From: Verrucomicrobiia bacterium | GTDB lineage: Bacteria > Verrucomicrobiota > Verrucomicrobiia > Limisphaerales > Fontisphaeraceae | DNA length: 64,000 nucleotides | Direction: 5' to 3' | Assembly (NCBI GenBank): GCA_026414565.1 | Contig: JAOAIT010000027.1 | Location: forward strand, 1 to 64,000 | In this document: positions 35,284 to 45,517 of the stretch, piece after piece | Layout of the letters: each line of letters starts with the position of its first letter | How positions within the stretch are numbered: position 1 is the first letter of the stretch | Notes under the pieces: generated by a model | What the model saw: the letters and a program-made list of their open reading frames with translations, nothing else | Told to the model about the DNA's origin: nothing | The model's database searches: none | Made by a program: the position numbers and the translations under genes

Positions 35284-36651
35284 TTAGAAGGTCCACGGCT
35301 CGCGCATGGCGCGCGACAGGTAACGATTGGCCTCCGGATCATTGAGGAAGACCTCCTTCTCCGGATCAAAGCGCACATCCCGCTGCAGCCACATGCACAC
35401 GTTGGCCGCGTGCACCACCGTCATCGAGCGGTGCATCACCTCCGCGTTGGCCACCGGCTGCCGCCGGCTCTTCACGCAGTTCAGAAAATCCCGCACATGA
35501 TTCATGGGCCGGCCCGTCCGCGCCATGTAATCGCCCACAATCTTCTTGAAATCCGCCAGCAGCGACGGCTTCGACACATCGGGCCGCGGATACCCGTCGC
35601 CCGCCGCTACCCAGCCCTCCGGCCCGTCAAACCGCATGCCGCAGGAGCCGTGGAAATGTTTGTCAAACCGCGACAGCACCATCTTCACCCCGTTGGGGAA
35701 GAGGATTTCCATGCCGTCGCCGGAGTCATTGTCCACATACTTGTAATGCACGCCGGCGGTGTGCAACTGATCGATGCCCGCCATGGCCTGCGCAAAGGTG
35801 TGCGCGCCCCACTCCCCGATGCAACTGGTGTGAAAATCAAAATGATTCCGCCACTGCCCGTTCACGTAGGCCACGTTGTACGGCCGCCACGGGCACGGCC
35901 CCAGCCATTGATCCCAGTCCACCTCCTCCTTCGGCGGCAGCGGCTGCGCCGGCAGCCAGTCGGTCCGCATCTTGGCCGCGTCCCACGGCGCAATGTGCGC
36001 GTAGGTGGTGTGCACCTTGCCCAGATAACCCAGCCGGGCCGCCTCGATGCAGAACACAAAATTGGCCTCGCTCAACCGCTGCGTGCCCGTCTGATAAATG
36101 CGCCCGTACCGTTTGGCCGTCTCCACCACCATCCGCCCCTCGGCCACCGTCATGGCGGAGGGCTTCTCACTATACACATCCATCCCCGCCCGCATCGCCC
36201 ACGTGGCCGCCAGCGCGTGCCAGCGGTCCCCCGTGGCCACCAGCACCGCGTCAATGTCCCGCCGCTGCGCCAGAAAATCGCGGATGTCATCGTACATCTT
36301 GCAGTCCTGGTTGCCGTAGTGGTTGTCAATCCGCTGCTTCACCCGCTCCCGCGAGGAGCGCCGCGCATCGCAGATCGCCACAAACTGCACATCCGGCTCG
36401 GGCAGCATCCAGTTCAAATCGTGCAACCCCCGGTTGCCAATCCCCAGCCCCGCCATGATGATCCGCTCACTGGGCGGCACCCGCCCGTCCCGGCCCAGCG
36501 CCGTGGCGGGAATGAGCGTGGGCGCCGCCAGCGCCCCGCCCGCCAGCGCCAGCCGGCCCAGGAAGGTACGACGACTTAACGACGAAGAAGCACCAGGAGC
36601 CGGGCCGGCAAAAGCCCGTCCCCTGCGTGGGAGCGTGGATGCAGGTGTCAT
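35284..36651 (-). CDS. Gfo/Idh/MocA-family oxidoreductase, Tat-exported
   Basis: 455 residues. The leader carries SRRTFLGRLALAGGALAAPT, a twin-arginine signal. The NAD(P)-binding Rossmann start is IIMAGLGIGNRGLHDL, and the EKPSAMTVAEGR motif contains the conserved Glu-Lys-Pro. A typical PVC Gfo/Idh/MocA protein, probably acting on a sugar or sugar-derived compound outside the cytoplasm. It is divergent from the histidine kinase gene, with a 117-nt shared region holding a 20-bp palindrome. Confidence 0.88.
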   Translation of the reverse strand: MTPASTLPRRGRAFAGPAPGASSSLSRRTFLGRLALAGGALAAPTLIPATALGRDGRVPPSERIIMAGLGIGNRGLHDLNWMLPEPDVQFVAICDARRSSRERVKQRIDNHYGNQDCKMYDDIRDFLAQRRDIDAVLVATGDRWHALAATWAMRAGMDVYSEKPSAMTVAEGRMVVETAKRYGRIYQTGTQRLSEANFVFCIEAARLGYLGKVHTTYAHIAPWDAAKMRTDWLPAQPLPPKEEVDWDQWLGPCPWRPYNVAYVNGQWRNHFDFHTSCIGEWGAHTFAQAMAGIDQLHTAGVHYKYVDNDSGDGMEILFPNGVKMVLSRFDKHFHGSCGMRFDGPEGWVAAGDGYPRPDVSKPSLLADFKKIVGDYMARTGRPMNHVRDFLNCVKSRRQPVANAEVMHRSMTVVHAANVCMWLQRDVRFDPEKEVFLNDPEANRYLSRAMREPWTF

Positions 36652-36700
36652 AAGTTTTAATTACAAAAATTCCTGACGCCCCGCAAAACAAAATATTCAG

Positions 36701-36720
36701 CCGCCCGCCCGGGCGGGCGG
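36701..36720. promoter_or_regulatory. 20-bp perfect GC palindrome in a divergent promoter region
   Basis: CCGCCCGCCC followed by GGGCGGGCGG is an uninterrupted inverted repeat between two divergent genes. It is not a standard terminator, because the adjacent A7 tract on the plus strand would be on the wrong side. A binding site for a dimeric regulator or an RNA hairpin is possible. Confidence 0.4.
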
Positions 36721-36768
36721 TTGAAAAAAATCTCGCCCCCCTCCTGCCGGGCGCGTTACGCTGGGGGC

Positions 36769-39261
36769 GTGGCAGAACCACCCAACAACCCAAACCCCAA
36801 CCCCCGGCCTGCCACGCCGGCCCCGGCCGCGGGAGGGCCCCCGCCGGGGGGCGACGAGCTGGCGGGCCAGGCGCCGGGTGGCGATCTGGCCGGCCTGCAG
36901 GCGCGGATGTATTTCTCGCTGGGGTTGATCGCGGCCCTGGGGCTGATCATCACCGCGGGCATTCTGCTGCTCGTCTATCAGCGCGACCAGGAGCGGCGGC
37001 GCATGGAATTTGCCAAGCTGGCCGATGACCGCGCCCAGGCCGTGCAACTGGCCGCCAATGGCTGCGTGGAGGTGCTCAGCGCCATGGCCGACCTCTACGC
37101 CGCCAGCGAGCGCGTGGAGCCGGATGAATTCCGCCACTTCGCCACGCGCGCCATGCAGCGGCATCCCGAAACGGTGTACCTCGCCTGGCTGCCGCGGGTC
37201 ACCCACGCCCAGCGCCAGAGCATTGAGCGCCTCCCGCCCCGGATCAACCGCGGCTTCCGCATCCTCCAGCTCACCCCCAACGGCACCCTCGCGCCCGCCG
37301 AGACGCGCCCGGAATATTTTCCCGTGTTCTACATCGAGCCGTTCTGGGAAAACCGGTTTCTGCGGGGGCTGGATCACTACCAGGAGCCGCCCCGCCGCGC
37401 CGCCATGAACCTGGCCCGCGATACCGATACGCCCGTCGCCACCCCCTGGATCCGCCTGGCCCAGCGGGAAACGGAAACGGCCACCGACTACGGCGTGTTT
37501 CTCTATCAGGCCGTGTACACCAACGGCCTGCCGGCCGAAACCGTGGAGCAGCGGCAGAAAAACCTGGCCGGCTTCCTCACCGCCGTGGTCACCGTCGAGG
37601 GCCTGGTCCGGCGGGCTTTGCCGGCGGGCGCGCTGAAAAATGTGGAGGTCTTTCTGGCCGATGAATCCACCGAGGACGGCGCGCCGCTCACCATTCATTT
37701 CACCCCCGCCGGCTGGAGCGTCCGGCGGCAGCCGCTGGAGGAAATCAAGCGCCTCCGCCGCAGCCCCATCGTGTGGGAGGGGGCCGTGGATCTGGCGGGC
37801 CGCCCGTGGGCGGTGCTGTGCTATCCCACGCGGCAGTTCATGGCGGCCTACCGCTCCTGGAGCTTCTGGGCCATCCTGGTGGTCGGCCTCATGTTCACCG
37901 GCTTTCTGGTGAATTACCAGCGCCTCATCATGCAGCGGGCCAGTTACGTCGAGCAGTTGGTCGCCCAGCGCACCCGCGAGCTGAAGGAGGAAATCGCCAG
38001 CCGCGCCCGCCTGGAGGAGGAATTGCAGCGCGAGCGCGATTTGTTTCACACGCTGCTGGACAACCTGCCCGACCGCATTTACTTCAAGGACACCCAGAGC
38101 CGCTTCCTCCGCATCAACCGCGCGCTGGCCGACCTGTTCGGCCTGCAACACCCCCGCGAGGCCGTGGGCAAGAGCGACTTTGACTTCTTCACCCTGGAAC
38201 ACGCCCGCCCGGCCTTCGAGGATGAACAGGAAATCATCCGCACCGGCCAGCCGCTCATCGGCCGCATCGAGCTCGAAACCCTGCCCGACGGCAAGAAATG
38301 CTGGGCCCACACCACCAAAATGCCGTTTCGGGACAAGCAGGGCAACATCATCGGCACCTTCGGCATCTCGCGCGACATCACCTCGCTGCGCGAGATGACC
38401 GAGCAGCTCAAAAAGGCCAACGCCGAGCTGCAGCGCTCCCATGAGGAGTTGAAGGCCGCGCAAATGCAGCTCATCCAGGCCGAGAAAATGCAGAGCGTGG
38501 GCCGCCTGGCCGCCGGCGTGGCCCATGAGGTCAAAAATCCCCTCGCCATCCTCGGCATGGGGCTGGATTACCTGGCCAGCTCGGTGGACATGCAGGACCC
38601 CACCCTCCGCACCGTGGTGGAGGACATGCGCCAGGCCATCCGCCGCGCCGACAACATCATCCTGGGCCTGCTGGACTTCTCCAAGCCGCGGGACCTGGAG
38701 CTGAAGCCGGTGAACTTGAACGAGATCATCCAGCAGGCCCTCGCCCTGACCCGCCATGAGCAGGTGGGGGCCCTGGTCCAGGTGCAGACCCATCTGGCGC
38801 CCGATCTGCCCCTCATCCGCGGCGATGCCCACAAGCTCTCCCAGGTGTTCGTCAACCTCCTTCTCAATGCCTGTCAGGCCATGGAAAATGGCGGCACCCT
38901 CACCGTCCGCACCCACGTCCGCACCCTCGCGGCCGACGAGGTCCGCCTCGAGGCCGGCAGCCGCGAGGCCCTGCGCTTTCATGCCGGCCAGCCCGTGGTG
39001 GAGGCGGTGGTGGACGACACCGGCCCGGGCATTCCGCCGGAAAAACTGACCCGCATCTTCGAGCCGTTTTTCACCACCAAACCCACCGGCCAGGGCACCG
39101 GCCTGGGCTTGACCGTCAGCCGCCAGATCATGGAATGGCACGGCGGCCGCATCCAGGTGCTCAACCGCCCCGAAGGCGGCGCGCGGGCGATCCTCTGGTT
39201 CCCCATCGAGCAACCGACCGGGCAGGATCAACCCCAGGATTCCCCGCCCGCCACGCCCTGA
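36769..39261 (+). CDS. Membrane sensor histidine kinase (CHASE-PAS-HisKA-HATPase)
   Basis: About 830 residues using GTG at 36769, which has a GGGGG ribosome-binding run just before it; an upstream TTG at 36721 is weaker. After a Pro-rich segment come one transmembrane helix (SLGLIAALGLIITAGILLL), a CHASE-type extracytoplasmic domain (about 70-330), a second helix (FWAILVVGLMFTGFLV), then a PAS domain (LFHTLLDNLPDRIYFKD). The HisKA phosphoacceptor is His586 in VAHEVKNPLA, and the HATPase has NLLLNACQAM, DDTGPGIP and GTGLGLTVS. No response regulator is adjacent, so the output partner is elsewhere. Ligand unknown. Confidence 0.92.
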   Translation: MAEPPNNPNPNPRPATPAPAAGGPPPGGDELAGQAPGGDLAGLQARMYFSLGLIAALGLIITAGILLLVYQRDQERRRMEFAKLADDRAQAVQLAANGCVEVLSAMADLYAASERVEPDEFRHFATRAMQRHPETVYLAWLPRVTHAQRQSIERLPPRINRGFRILQLTPNGTLAPAETRPEYFPVFYIEPFWENRFLRGLDHYQEPPRRAAMNLARDTDTPVATPWIRLAQRETETATDYGVFLYQAVYTNGLPAETVEQRQKNLAGFLTAVVTVEGLVRRALPAGALKNVEVFLADESTEDGAPLTIHFTPAGWSVRRQPLEEIKRLRRSPIVWEGAVDLAGRPWAVLCYPTRQFMAAYRSWSFWAILVVGLMFTGFLVNYQRLIMQRASYVEQLVAQRTRELKEEIASRARLEEELQRERDLFHTLLDNLPDRIYFKDTQSRFLRINRALADLFGLQHPREAVGKSDFDFFTLEHARPAFEDEQEIIRTGQPLIGRIELETLPDGKKCWAHTTKMPFRDKQGNIIGTFGISRDITSLREMTEQLKKANAELQRSHEELKAAQMQLIQAEKMQSVGRLAAGVAHEVKNPLAILGMGLDYLASSVDMQDPTLRTVVEDMRQAIRRADNIILGLLDFSKPRDLELKPVNLNEIIQQALALTRHEQVGALVQVQTHLAPDLPLIRGDAHKLSQVFVNLLLNACQAMENGGTLTVRTHVRTLAADEVRLEAGSREALRFHAGQPVVEAVVDDTGPGIPPEKLTRIFEPFFTTKPTGQGTGLGLTVSRQIMEWHGGRIQVLNRPEGGARAILWFPIEQPTGQDQPQDSPPATP

Positions 39262-39282
39262 TCCGCGCCGGAGCGTTTGATC

Positions 39283-39300
39283 CCGCCCCTGCAGGGGCGG
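39283..39300. terminator. 18-bp palindrome between convergent genes
   Basis: CCGCCCC-TGCA-GGGGCGG is a perfect inverted repeat in the 49-nt gap between the histidine kinase and alpha-2-macroglobulin stop codons. It lacks a U-tract, so it is at best an atypical bidirectional terminator. Confidence 0.35.
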
Positions 39301-39310
39301 CGGCGGCCGC

Positions 39311-42300
39311 TCACTTCACCACCAGCGTGAAGCTCTCCGAGTGGCTGTTGAACTCCGGCGCGTACATGCACTGGATCGAGGCCATGCCGGTCTGGTAGGT
39401 GCCCCGGTGCTGCACGCGGGTGGAGTATTCAAACACATACACGCCCTTGGGCAGATAGCTGATGAAGAAATGACTCGCCGTGTCGCGGGTGCTCTCGTAG
39501 TAGCCCAGCCCGTCCTGATACCGGTAGCGTGAGAGCACATTCACCGGCTCCACGCCGCTGCCCCGCTGGTCTTTGAGATGCACGTATTCCATGTCGCGAT
39601 CCACGCGCAGCTCGATCCGCACCACCAGCTCGTCGCCCACGTTCACGGGGCCTTTCACCGGCTCGAGCACCGGGCCTTTCTTGGTGGTGGTTTTAACGTA
39701 CAACGTCTTTTTGAGTTTGAGCGGCGTCCCCTCGTAGGGGGTCACCTTGCTCATGTCCTCCAGGTATTGCCAGTGCACGCTGCCCCAGGAAACCCCCGCA
39801 TCGGTCTTTTTGACGGTGATCTGGCCCATCTTGCTCTTCACCTCGGCCCCGCTGAAGCGTTTCTCATAGAACCCGGTGCCCGCCTCCACCTTCTCCGGCT
39901 TGATGGCCAGGCCGCCCACGCTCACCTCCACCAGGGCGTCGCTGGCAAGCAGATTGCTGCCCCGCAGCAGCAGGCCGTACACCGCATCGGCCGTGGCCTT
40001 GGTGGTCTTCCAGTTCTGGGTTTGTTTCTGCTTGAGCAGCCAGACCTTGCAGTCCTCCACGGCGCGGGCGTCGTTCAGCACCTCGTCAAACGCCTCGATC
40101 ATCAACGCCTGGGTTTCAATGGGCGCGTGGAACCACCACCACGACAGCTCCAGATCGCGCCAGAACATGCCCATCTCCTCGTTCGACACCGAGCGCTCCT
40201 TGATGGAGCGCATGATCGCCTGCGCGGCCTCCACGTTCTCGGCCCCGCCCCAGCGCTTCAGCGCAATGGCCAGATGCGCCTGGCTCTGCCGGACGCCCAG
40301 CTTGAGCCAGTGTTTGCGCGCTTGCTTCAGGTAAAACTGCACCGCCGCCTCATGGGGCTTGCCCACGGCCTTGTCCTTGAGGAAGAAGCTGCGCCCGTAG
40401 AGGTACAGGGCATCCAGAAAGCTGGGCGCGTAATCGTCGGGATTCTTCATCGTGCGCAGAATCTGCTCATGCCGCTCGGTCATCCATTCGTCCAGGCGGC
40501 CCAGCGCCCGGAGGGCGGGATCCACCTTCAAATCGCAGCCCAGATGCCGCAGCCGGCCAAACCCGGTGACGATGTAGAGGGTGATGTAGTCGTCCCCCGG
40601 CGCGCCGGGGAACCACGGCCAGCGGCCGTCGTTCATTTGCATCTCGGTGAGCTTTTGCAGGGCGCGATTCAGCTCGTAATTGAGGCGGTTGTCCTCAAAC
40701 AGCAGCCCCACATTGCGGCGGGCCTGGCTTTCATTCTGGGCGTCCCGATACCACGGCGTCTCCTCCAGCAGCACCGACTTCAGCTCGAGGTTTTTCTCCA
40801 GCGGACTGTCCAGCGCCGGGGTGTTTTTCCACTGGTCAAAAATGCGGCGGATTTTGGGATCGCTGTGGGCGATGTGCCGCGCCAGGGTGTTGGCGTAGTA
40901 ACGGTTGAAGATCTGCTCCGAGCATTCATACGGATACTCCATCAGGTACGGCAGCGCCATCACCGCATACCACGCGGGCTGCGACACCATCTGCACCGTG
41001 AAACCCTGATGCTGCAGGGTGCTGGAGCGGTTCTTCACCAGCCTGGTGAACTCAAACTTCCTGGTGCCCGCGCCGCGGATCGGCAGGGGCAGCGATTCGG
41101 TCACGTAAATGCGCCGCGAAAGCACGGGCAGATGGCCCTCCTCGCCATCGGCCAGCTTCCCGGTGGAGGCCACCGCCTTGTAAATCAGGAAGCCCAGGCC
41201 GTCCGGCACGCTCAACCGCCAGGCGTACGTGCGGGATTCCTTGGGCGGAATGTCAAACGCCAGCTCGTTGCGGGTGTTGCCCAGCTTCTTGTCCGCCGGC
41301 GCGTCGGTGGCCGCCTCGCGCAAGGTCAGCACCACCTTGCCCGTCTGGCGCTCGGTGGACTGGTTGGAGATTTTGACGGTGAACTCCAGCGTGTCGCCCT
41401 CGCGCAAAAAGCGCGGCGGGTTGGGCTGCACCATCAAATCCTTGGCCGTCACCACCTTTTCTTCGATGAAACCCGAGCGCAGCTCCTTGTCGTGCGCAAA
41501 GCCCAGGAAACGCCACGTCGTCAGCGCCTCCGGCATGGTGAACTCCAGGCGCACCACCCCGTCCTTGTCGGCAATCAGTTGCGGGAAGAAAAAGGCCGTT
41601 TCATTCAAATTTTTGCGCGGGCTTACCTTGCTTAAATCCGGCGCGCCGCCCGCGCCCGCCCCGGCGCCTTTGCGTTCTTCCCGGGTGGCGGCGGCGCGAT
41701 CGCTTTGGGCCTCGGCGGCCTTGGCCATGTCCATGGGCGCGCCGGCCTGGCGCATGGCGGCGTTTTCGCCGGCCAGGCCGGGCGGGGGAGCGGCGGGCAT
41801 CGCCATGGCGGCCATCGGCGCCCCGTCGGCCATGGCGGCTTCCATCTCGACGCCGCGCCGGGCCATCAGAACGCGGCCGCCGCCCCGGCCGCTAAAGTAC
41901 ATGTAGCCCCACAGGTTTTGCGTCAGATCCGGCGGAAAGGCGCGGTAGCGCCAGTCCACGCCCACATACTCCTCGCGCCACCCGCCGTAGAGATGGTTGA
42001 AGTGCTTCAGCACGTTTTCAAACTGCCGGCTCAAGTTGGAGTAATCGGTGCGGAAAATGTTGAACCGCTGCATCCAGTTGTGCTTGAGATAGGCGTCCAG
42101 CGATTCATCATACAGCGCGGCCGCCATCTCCGCGGCGGCCCGTTGGGCGTTGGGACCGGAGATCACCAGGCTCCAGGTTTCCTTCTGGCCGGGCAGCAGT
42201 TTCGAGACCAGCCGCTCCCACTTCAGTTGCAGTTGCTTGTTGCTCCAGGGCACCTCGATGCGCCGGCTCTCCAAATAGGCGCGGTTTTCCCGCACCTGGG

Positions 42301-45300
42301 TCACGTGCAGGGTGAAGCCGCCGCGCTGGGCTTCCGTCACCGCCTGCTTGATCTGCTCCTGCGTGCGGCCCGCGCGGGTCCAATACTTCTGGATCATCTT
42401 GCCGCGATGCTCGATTTCAACGTAGGCCCGGCCGGTGTCGTAGCCCGTGCCCCACACGGCCATAAACTCCTCGCCCGGCTCGCACTGCCATTTCGGCGCG
42501 GCCAGCAGGCTGGGAAGCTTGAGGTTAAGTTTTTCCGCCGCCGGCTCGAGCACCTGCAGCGGCAGCATGGCCTTGACGGGTTTGCCAAAACGATCCTGGG
42601 TCTCAAAGATCGCCCGATACAGCCCGGGCGCCAGGTTGAAGCTGGCCGTCTGGCGGCCGTTGGTGGCCGTGGTCAGGCCGCGCTCGGCCACCAGCTTGCC
42701 CAGGGGCCAGGTGTTGGGATCCGCCGTCGGCCCCGGTTGCTCCGCTCCCCCCGCCTGCGCCCCGCCGCGCCCGCGCGGGTGGTAGGGCGGCGCCAGCTCG
42801 GGCCGGATCACCGCCGCCGGCTGCTCCACCTGATAAATCTTCAGCGCCCCTTCGGCGGCCTGCCCCTCGCCGTCCAGGGTGGCGGTGAAGAGGGCAATGG
42901 CCACCGGTTTTTCGCTCACCTGCCATTCCTCGGCCGCAAGGCTGGCCTGCAACGCCGTGTAGCCCACCACCACCGCCCGCTGGGCCGAGCGCGTTTCACC
43001 CGTGGCATCCGTCACGTCCGCATAGATGGTGAAATGGAAGGTCGGCTCGTTGGTGGGGGAGATGGACGGATCGGGTTTGGCCACAAACTCCACCTTGAAC
43101 GTCCCATCCGTGCCCGTGCGGGTGCTGCCATGCGCAATTTCCTGGGCGCCCGATGGCGGGAAGGGATCCCACCAGCAATACCAGCGCCACCAGACGGGGT
43201 AGCGCACCTCGCGCACCACCCGGTACTTCACCAGCGCGTTGTCCACCGCCGCGCCGGTGTAGCTCTCGGCCTTGCCGCCCAGCTCCACGCGGTCATTCAG
43301 GCGCGCCGCGGTTTTGGGGGCTTCCAGGGCGACCTGGAACTTCGGCCGCTTGTATTCCTCCACGCTCACCGTGGTGCTGCCATTGGGGCCGCCCTGCACA
43401 AAAAGCCGCATGCGCCCGGTGACGCGATCGCGCGGCGCGGTGAAGCTGCCGCTGAACGAGCCGAAATCATTGGCCTGCACTTCGCGGCGCTCGACCTCCT
43501 TGCCGTTGGGATCGGCCAGCACCACCGTCAACTTCTGGCCGGGCAGCAGCTCGTACTTGTCCTGCTCCTGATCCACCTGCAGGCAGATGCCCTTGAACGA
43601 AATGGTCTGGCCGGGCCGGTAAAGCGCCCGATCGGTGAAGAACAGCGTTTGCGAAGTCGGCCGCCGGCGCCCGGGGCTCGAGGCCCAATATTCATTCTGG
43701 GTGGCCAGCTCCTGGCCCTGATGCCGGACGTGCAGGATGTGGCCGCGCTGCGCCGGGGCATCCACGATAAACAGCCCGTTTTCGTCCGTGCGCACCGGCG
43801 CGTTGGCCACGCGGTTGCCCTGGGCGTCGAAATGCCAGCTCCGCACCTCGGCATCGGCCACCGGCTCGCCGCTCCGCGCGTCCAGCACAAAGCCCTGCAG
43901 CATCCCGTTGAAGGTGCGCGGGATCAGGGCCAGCTCGCTCACCCAGATATCGGTGAAGTGCACCACATTATCCTGCTCGCCAAAGTCGGCCTTCGCGCTG
44001 GCCAGGAGGTAGTAAAAGCCGGGCTTCAGGTTCTCGGGCACCGCCACCTTTTCCACCCGGCTCTGATAATCGGTGGTGGCCGGCAGCTTCACGGACCACG
44101 CCTGCGCCGGCGCGCGTTTGAGAACTTCCTTGCGCCCGGCGTCGTCCAGCCATTCGGGCCGGCGGCCGCGATTGGAGAAGGCGGCATTCCAGTCCCACGG
44201 CACCAGGCGGAAGTGGACCTCGGTCAGATTGCGGTAGTGCACCCGGATCGGCGGCCAGGGCGCATTCCACACCCGCTCGGTGTTGAGGCTCAGCTCGCGG
44301 CTCTCGATCTCGGTCACCAAATTGCGGCACATCATGCCCCCGGCGCTCTTGGGATAAACCTTCGCCCCGCGGGAGGCGAGCCGGTGGGCCTCCACCCAGT
44401 CGCCCTCGTCGCGCACCACCACGGCCCACCGATGCAACGCCATGGCGGCCAGCTCGTGATCCGCCCATTGATCCACAAACGCCTTCAAGGCCGCCTTGTA
44501 ACGGGCGCGTTTCTCATCCCCAAACGCCGTGTTGTACCCGTAATGCAGCCGCGCCAGATCCACATCCAACCGCGCGGTGGGATCAGCATCCGGCTGGTGA
44601 AAACGCAGCAGGGCCTGATACAGCCGGAGGGCCTTGAGCTTGGGCGACTCCGTATCGGTGGTCTCGGGATTCCAGGCCAGAAAGGCGGCCATCGGCTCCA
44701 AAATCGGGCTGGTGGCCGGGATTTCAAAGGCGTCCTGCGGCTTGGCCGCGGCCTGCTCGCCGGAGGTGTAGAATTGCAGGGCCTCGTGCGCCAGAAAATC
44801 GTACATCGTCGGCCGGTACCGATCGGGAATGGTGCCCTTGATCAGCAGGTCATCAAACTGCGCCACCGGCATCTGCTTCAGCAAATCCGCCGCCGCCAGC
44901 GCGGCGGTGAATTCCTTGTCAATTTCCGCAAACAGCCGGGGCAAATCCCACGTGGTGAAATCCTTGCCCGGCTCGGTGGCGGTGGCGGTGCGCTGCATGA
45001 AGCGCCAGCGGTTTTGCTGGAAATAGTGCCAGTACCACGTCGCCTGCAGGGCATGGTAGATTGGTTTCAGCTCCGGCGGCGCCTTGGCAATCTCGGCCTG
45101 CAACCGCGTGATCTTCTCCTCCGGCTTGTTGCCCTGAATGTTGGCCTCCAGAACGATCTTCCGGCAGACGGCCTTGGCCACCTCGCCCCAGGCCTTGTCT
45201 TTGGTGGCCCCCTGAATGATGGGCTCGAGGGCCTCAATGGCCGATTTGGGCAGGCCTTGGTTGATGGCCTCGTCCACTTTCTTCCATTGGGCATCTCTCA

Positions 45301-45367
45301 CACCAGCCATAAGTGGAATCTGGACGGCCAAAACCGTCCCCAGCAGGGCTAGCCATGTGCGCATCAT
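39311..45367 (-). CDS. Bacterial alpha-2-macroglobulin family protein
   Basis: About 2018 residues. The start is uncertain: ATG at 45367 or 45364, or GTG at 45382 close to an AGGGAG. A hydrophobic signal is at the start (TWLALLGTVLAVQIPLMA). The multi-MG-domain order fits: MG2/MG-like domains, a long Met/Ala-rich bait-like linker (GVEMEAAMADGAPMAAMAMP), the ANATO-like MG7 region, and the thioester domain with CSEQ (Cys at about residue 1482, in YPYECSEQ). The C-terminal MG10-like domain ends in SHSESFTLVVK. These proteins trap proteases. No penicillin-binding protein gene (pbpC) is next to it, unlike the common pairing. Confidence 0.9.
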   Translation of the reverse strand: MMRTWLALLGTVLAVQIPLMAGVRDAQWKKVDEAINQGLPKSAIEALEPIIQGATKDKAWGEVAKAVCRKIVLEANIQGNKPEEKITRLQAEIAKAPPELKPIYHALQATWYWHYFQQNRWRFMQRTATATEPGKDFTTWDLPRLFAEIDKEFTAALAAADLLKQMPVAQFDDLLIKGTIPDRYRPTMYDFLAHEALQFYTSGEQAAAKPQDAFEIPATSPILEPMAAFLAWNPETTDTESPKLKALRLYQALLRFHQPDADPTARLDVDLARLHYGYNTAFGDEKRARYKAALKAFVDQWADHELAAMALHRWAVVVRDEGDWVEAHRLASRGAKVYPKSAGGMMCRNLVTEIESRELSLNTERVWNAPWPPIRVHYRNLTEVHFRLVPWDWNAAFSNRGRRPEWLDDAGRKEVLKRAPAQAWSVKLPATTDYQSRVEKVAVPENLKPGFYYLLASAKADFGEQDNVVHFTDIWVSELALIPRTFNGMLQGFVLDARSGEPVADAEVRSWHFDAQGNRVANAPVRTDENGLFIVDAPAQRGHILHVRHQGQELATQNEYWASSPGRRRPTSQTLFFTDRALYRPGQTISFKGICLQVDQEQDKYELLPGQKLTVVLADPNGKEVERREVQANDFGSFSGSFTAPRDRVTGRMRLFVQGGPNGSTTVSVEEYKRPKFQVALEAPKTAARLNDRVELGGKAESYTGAAVDNALVKYRVVREVRYPVWWRWYCWWDPFPPSGAQEIAHGSTRTGTDGTFKVEFVAKPDPSISPTNEPTFHFTIYADVTDATGETRSAQRAVVVGYTALQASLAAEEWQVSEKPVAIALFTATLDGEGQAAEGALKIYQVEQPAAVIRPELAPPYHPRGRGGAQAGGAEQPGPTADPNTWPLGKLVAERGLTTATNGRQTASFNLAPGLYRAIFETQDRFGKPVKAMLPLQVLEPAAEKLNLKLPSLLAAPKWQCEPGEEFMAVWGTGYDTGRAYVEIEHRGKMIQKYWTRAGRTQEQIKQAVTEAQRGGFTLHVTQVRENRAYLESRRIEVPWSNKQLQLKWERLVSKLLPGQKETWSLVISGPNAQRAAAEMAAALYDESLDAYLKHNWMQRFNIFRTDYSNLSRQFENVLKHFNHLYGGWREEYVGVDWRYRAFPPDLTQNLWGYMYFSGRGGGRVLMARRGVEMEAAMADGAPMAAMAMPAAPPPGLAGENAAMRQAGAPMDMAKAAEAQSDRAAATREERKGAGAGAGGAPDLSKVSPRKNLNETAFFFPQLIADKDGVVRLEFTMPEALTTWRFLGFAHDKELRSGFIEEKVVTAKDLMVQPNPPRFLREGDTLEFTVKISNQSTERQTGKVVLTLREAATDAPADKKLGNTRNELAFDIPPKESRTYAWRLSVPDGLGFLIYKAVASTGKLADGEEGHLPVLSRRIYVTESLPLPIRGAGTRKFEFTRLVKNRSSTLQHQGFTVQMVSQPAWYAVMALPYLMEYPYECSEQIFNRYYANTLARHIAHSDPKIRRIFDQWKNTPALDSPLEKNLELKSVLLEETPWYRDAQNESQARRNVGLLFEDNRLNYELNRALQKLTEMQMNDGRWPWFPGAPGDDYITLYIVTGFGRLRHLGCDLKVDPALRALGRLDEWMTERHEQILRTMKNPDDYAPSFLDALYLYGRSFFLKDKAVGKPHEAAVQFYLKQARKHWLKLGVRQSQAHLAIALKRWGGAENVEAAQAIMRSIKERSVSNEEMGMFWRDLELSWWWFHAPIETQALMIEAFDEVLNDARAVEDCKVWLLKQKQTQNWKTTKATADAVYGLLLRGSNLLASDALVEVSVGGLAIKPEKVEAGTGFYEKRFSGAEVKSKMGQITVKKTDAGVSWGSVHWQYLEDMSKVTPYEGTPLKLKKTLYVKTTTKKGPVLEPVKGPVNVGDELVVRIELRVDRDMEYVHLKDQRGSGVEPVNVLSRYRYQDGLGYYESTRDTASHFFISYLPKGVYVFEYSTRVQHRGTYQTGMASIQCMYAPEFNSHSESFTLVVK

Positions 45368-45517
45368 AAGTATTTGTATCACTCTCCCTGTGAGACGGCA
45401 AAACCGTAATAATGCTCCCTCTCCTGCTGCCTCCGCCGTGGATTGGGCCCCGGAGACATCTCCCCCGGCATGAAAACGCCATCCGCCCCGGCCGTGCCCT
45501 GCCGCCCGGGCGCCGCC

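Noticed and set aside
36701-36735. Rho-independent terminator at the palindrome
   Set aside because: The A-tract follows the stem on the plus strand, where a U-tract would be needed, and no gene ends there in either direction.
41705-45352. 1215-codon open frame on the plus strand
   Set aside because: Antisense shadow of the alpha-2-macroglobulin gene, rich in His, Gly and Arg and lacking motifs.
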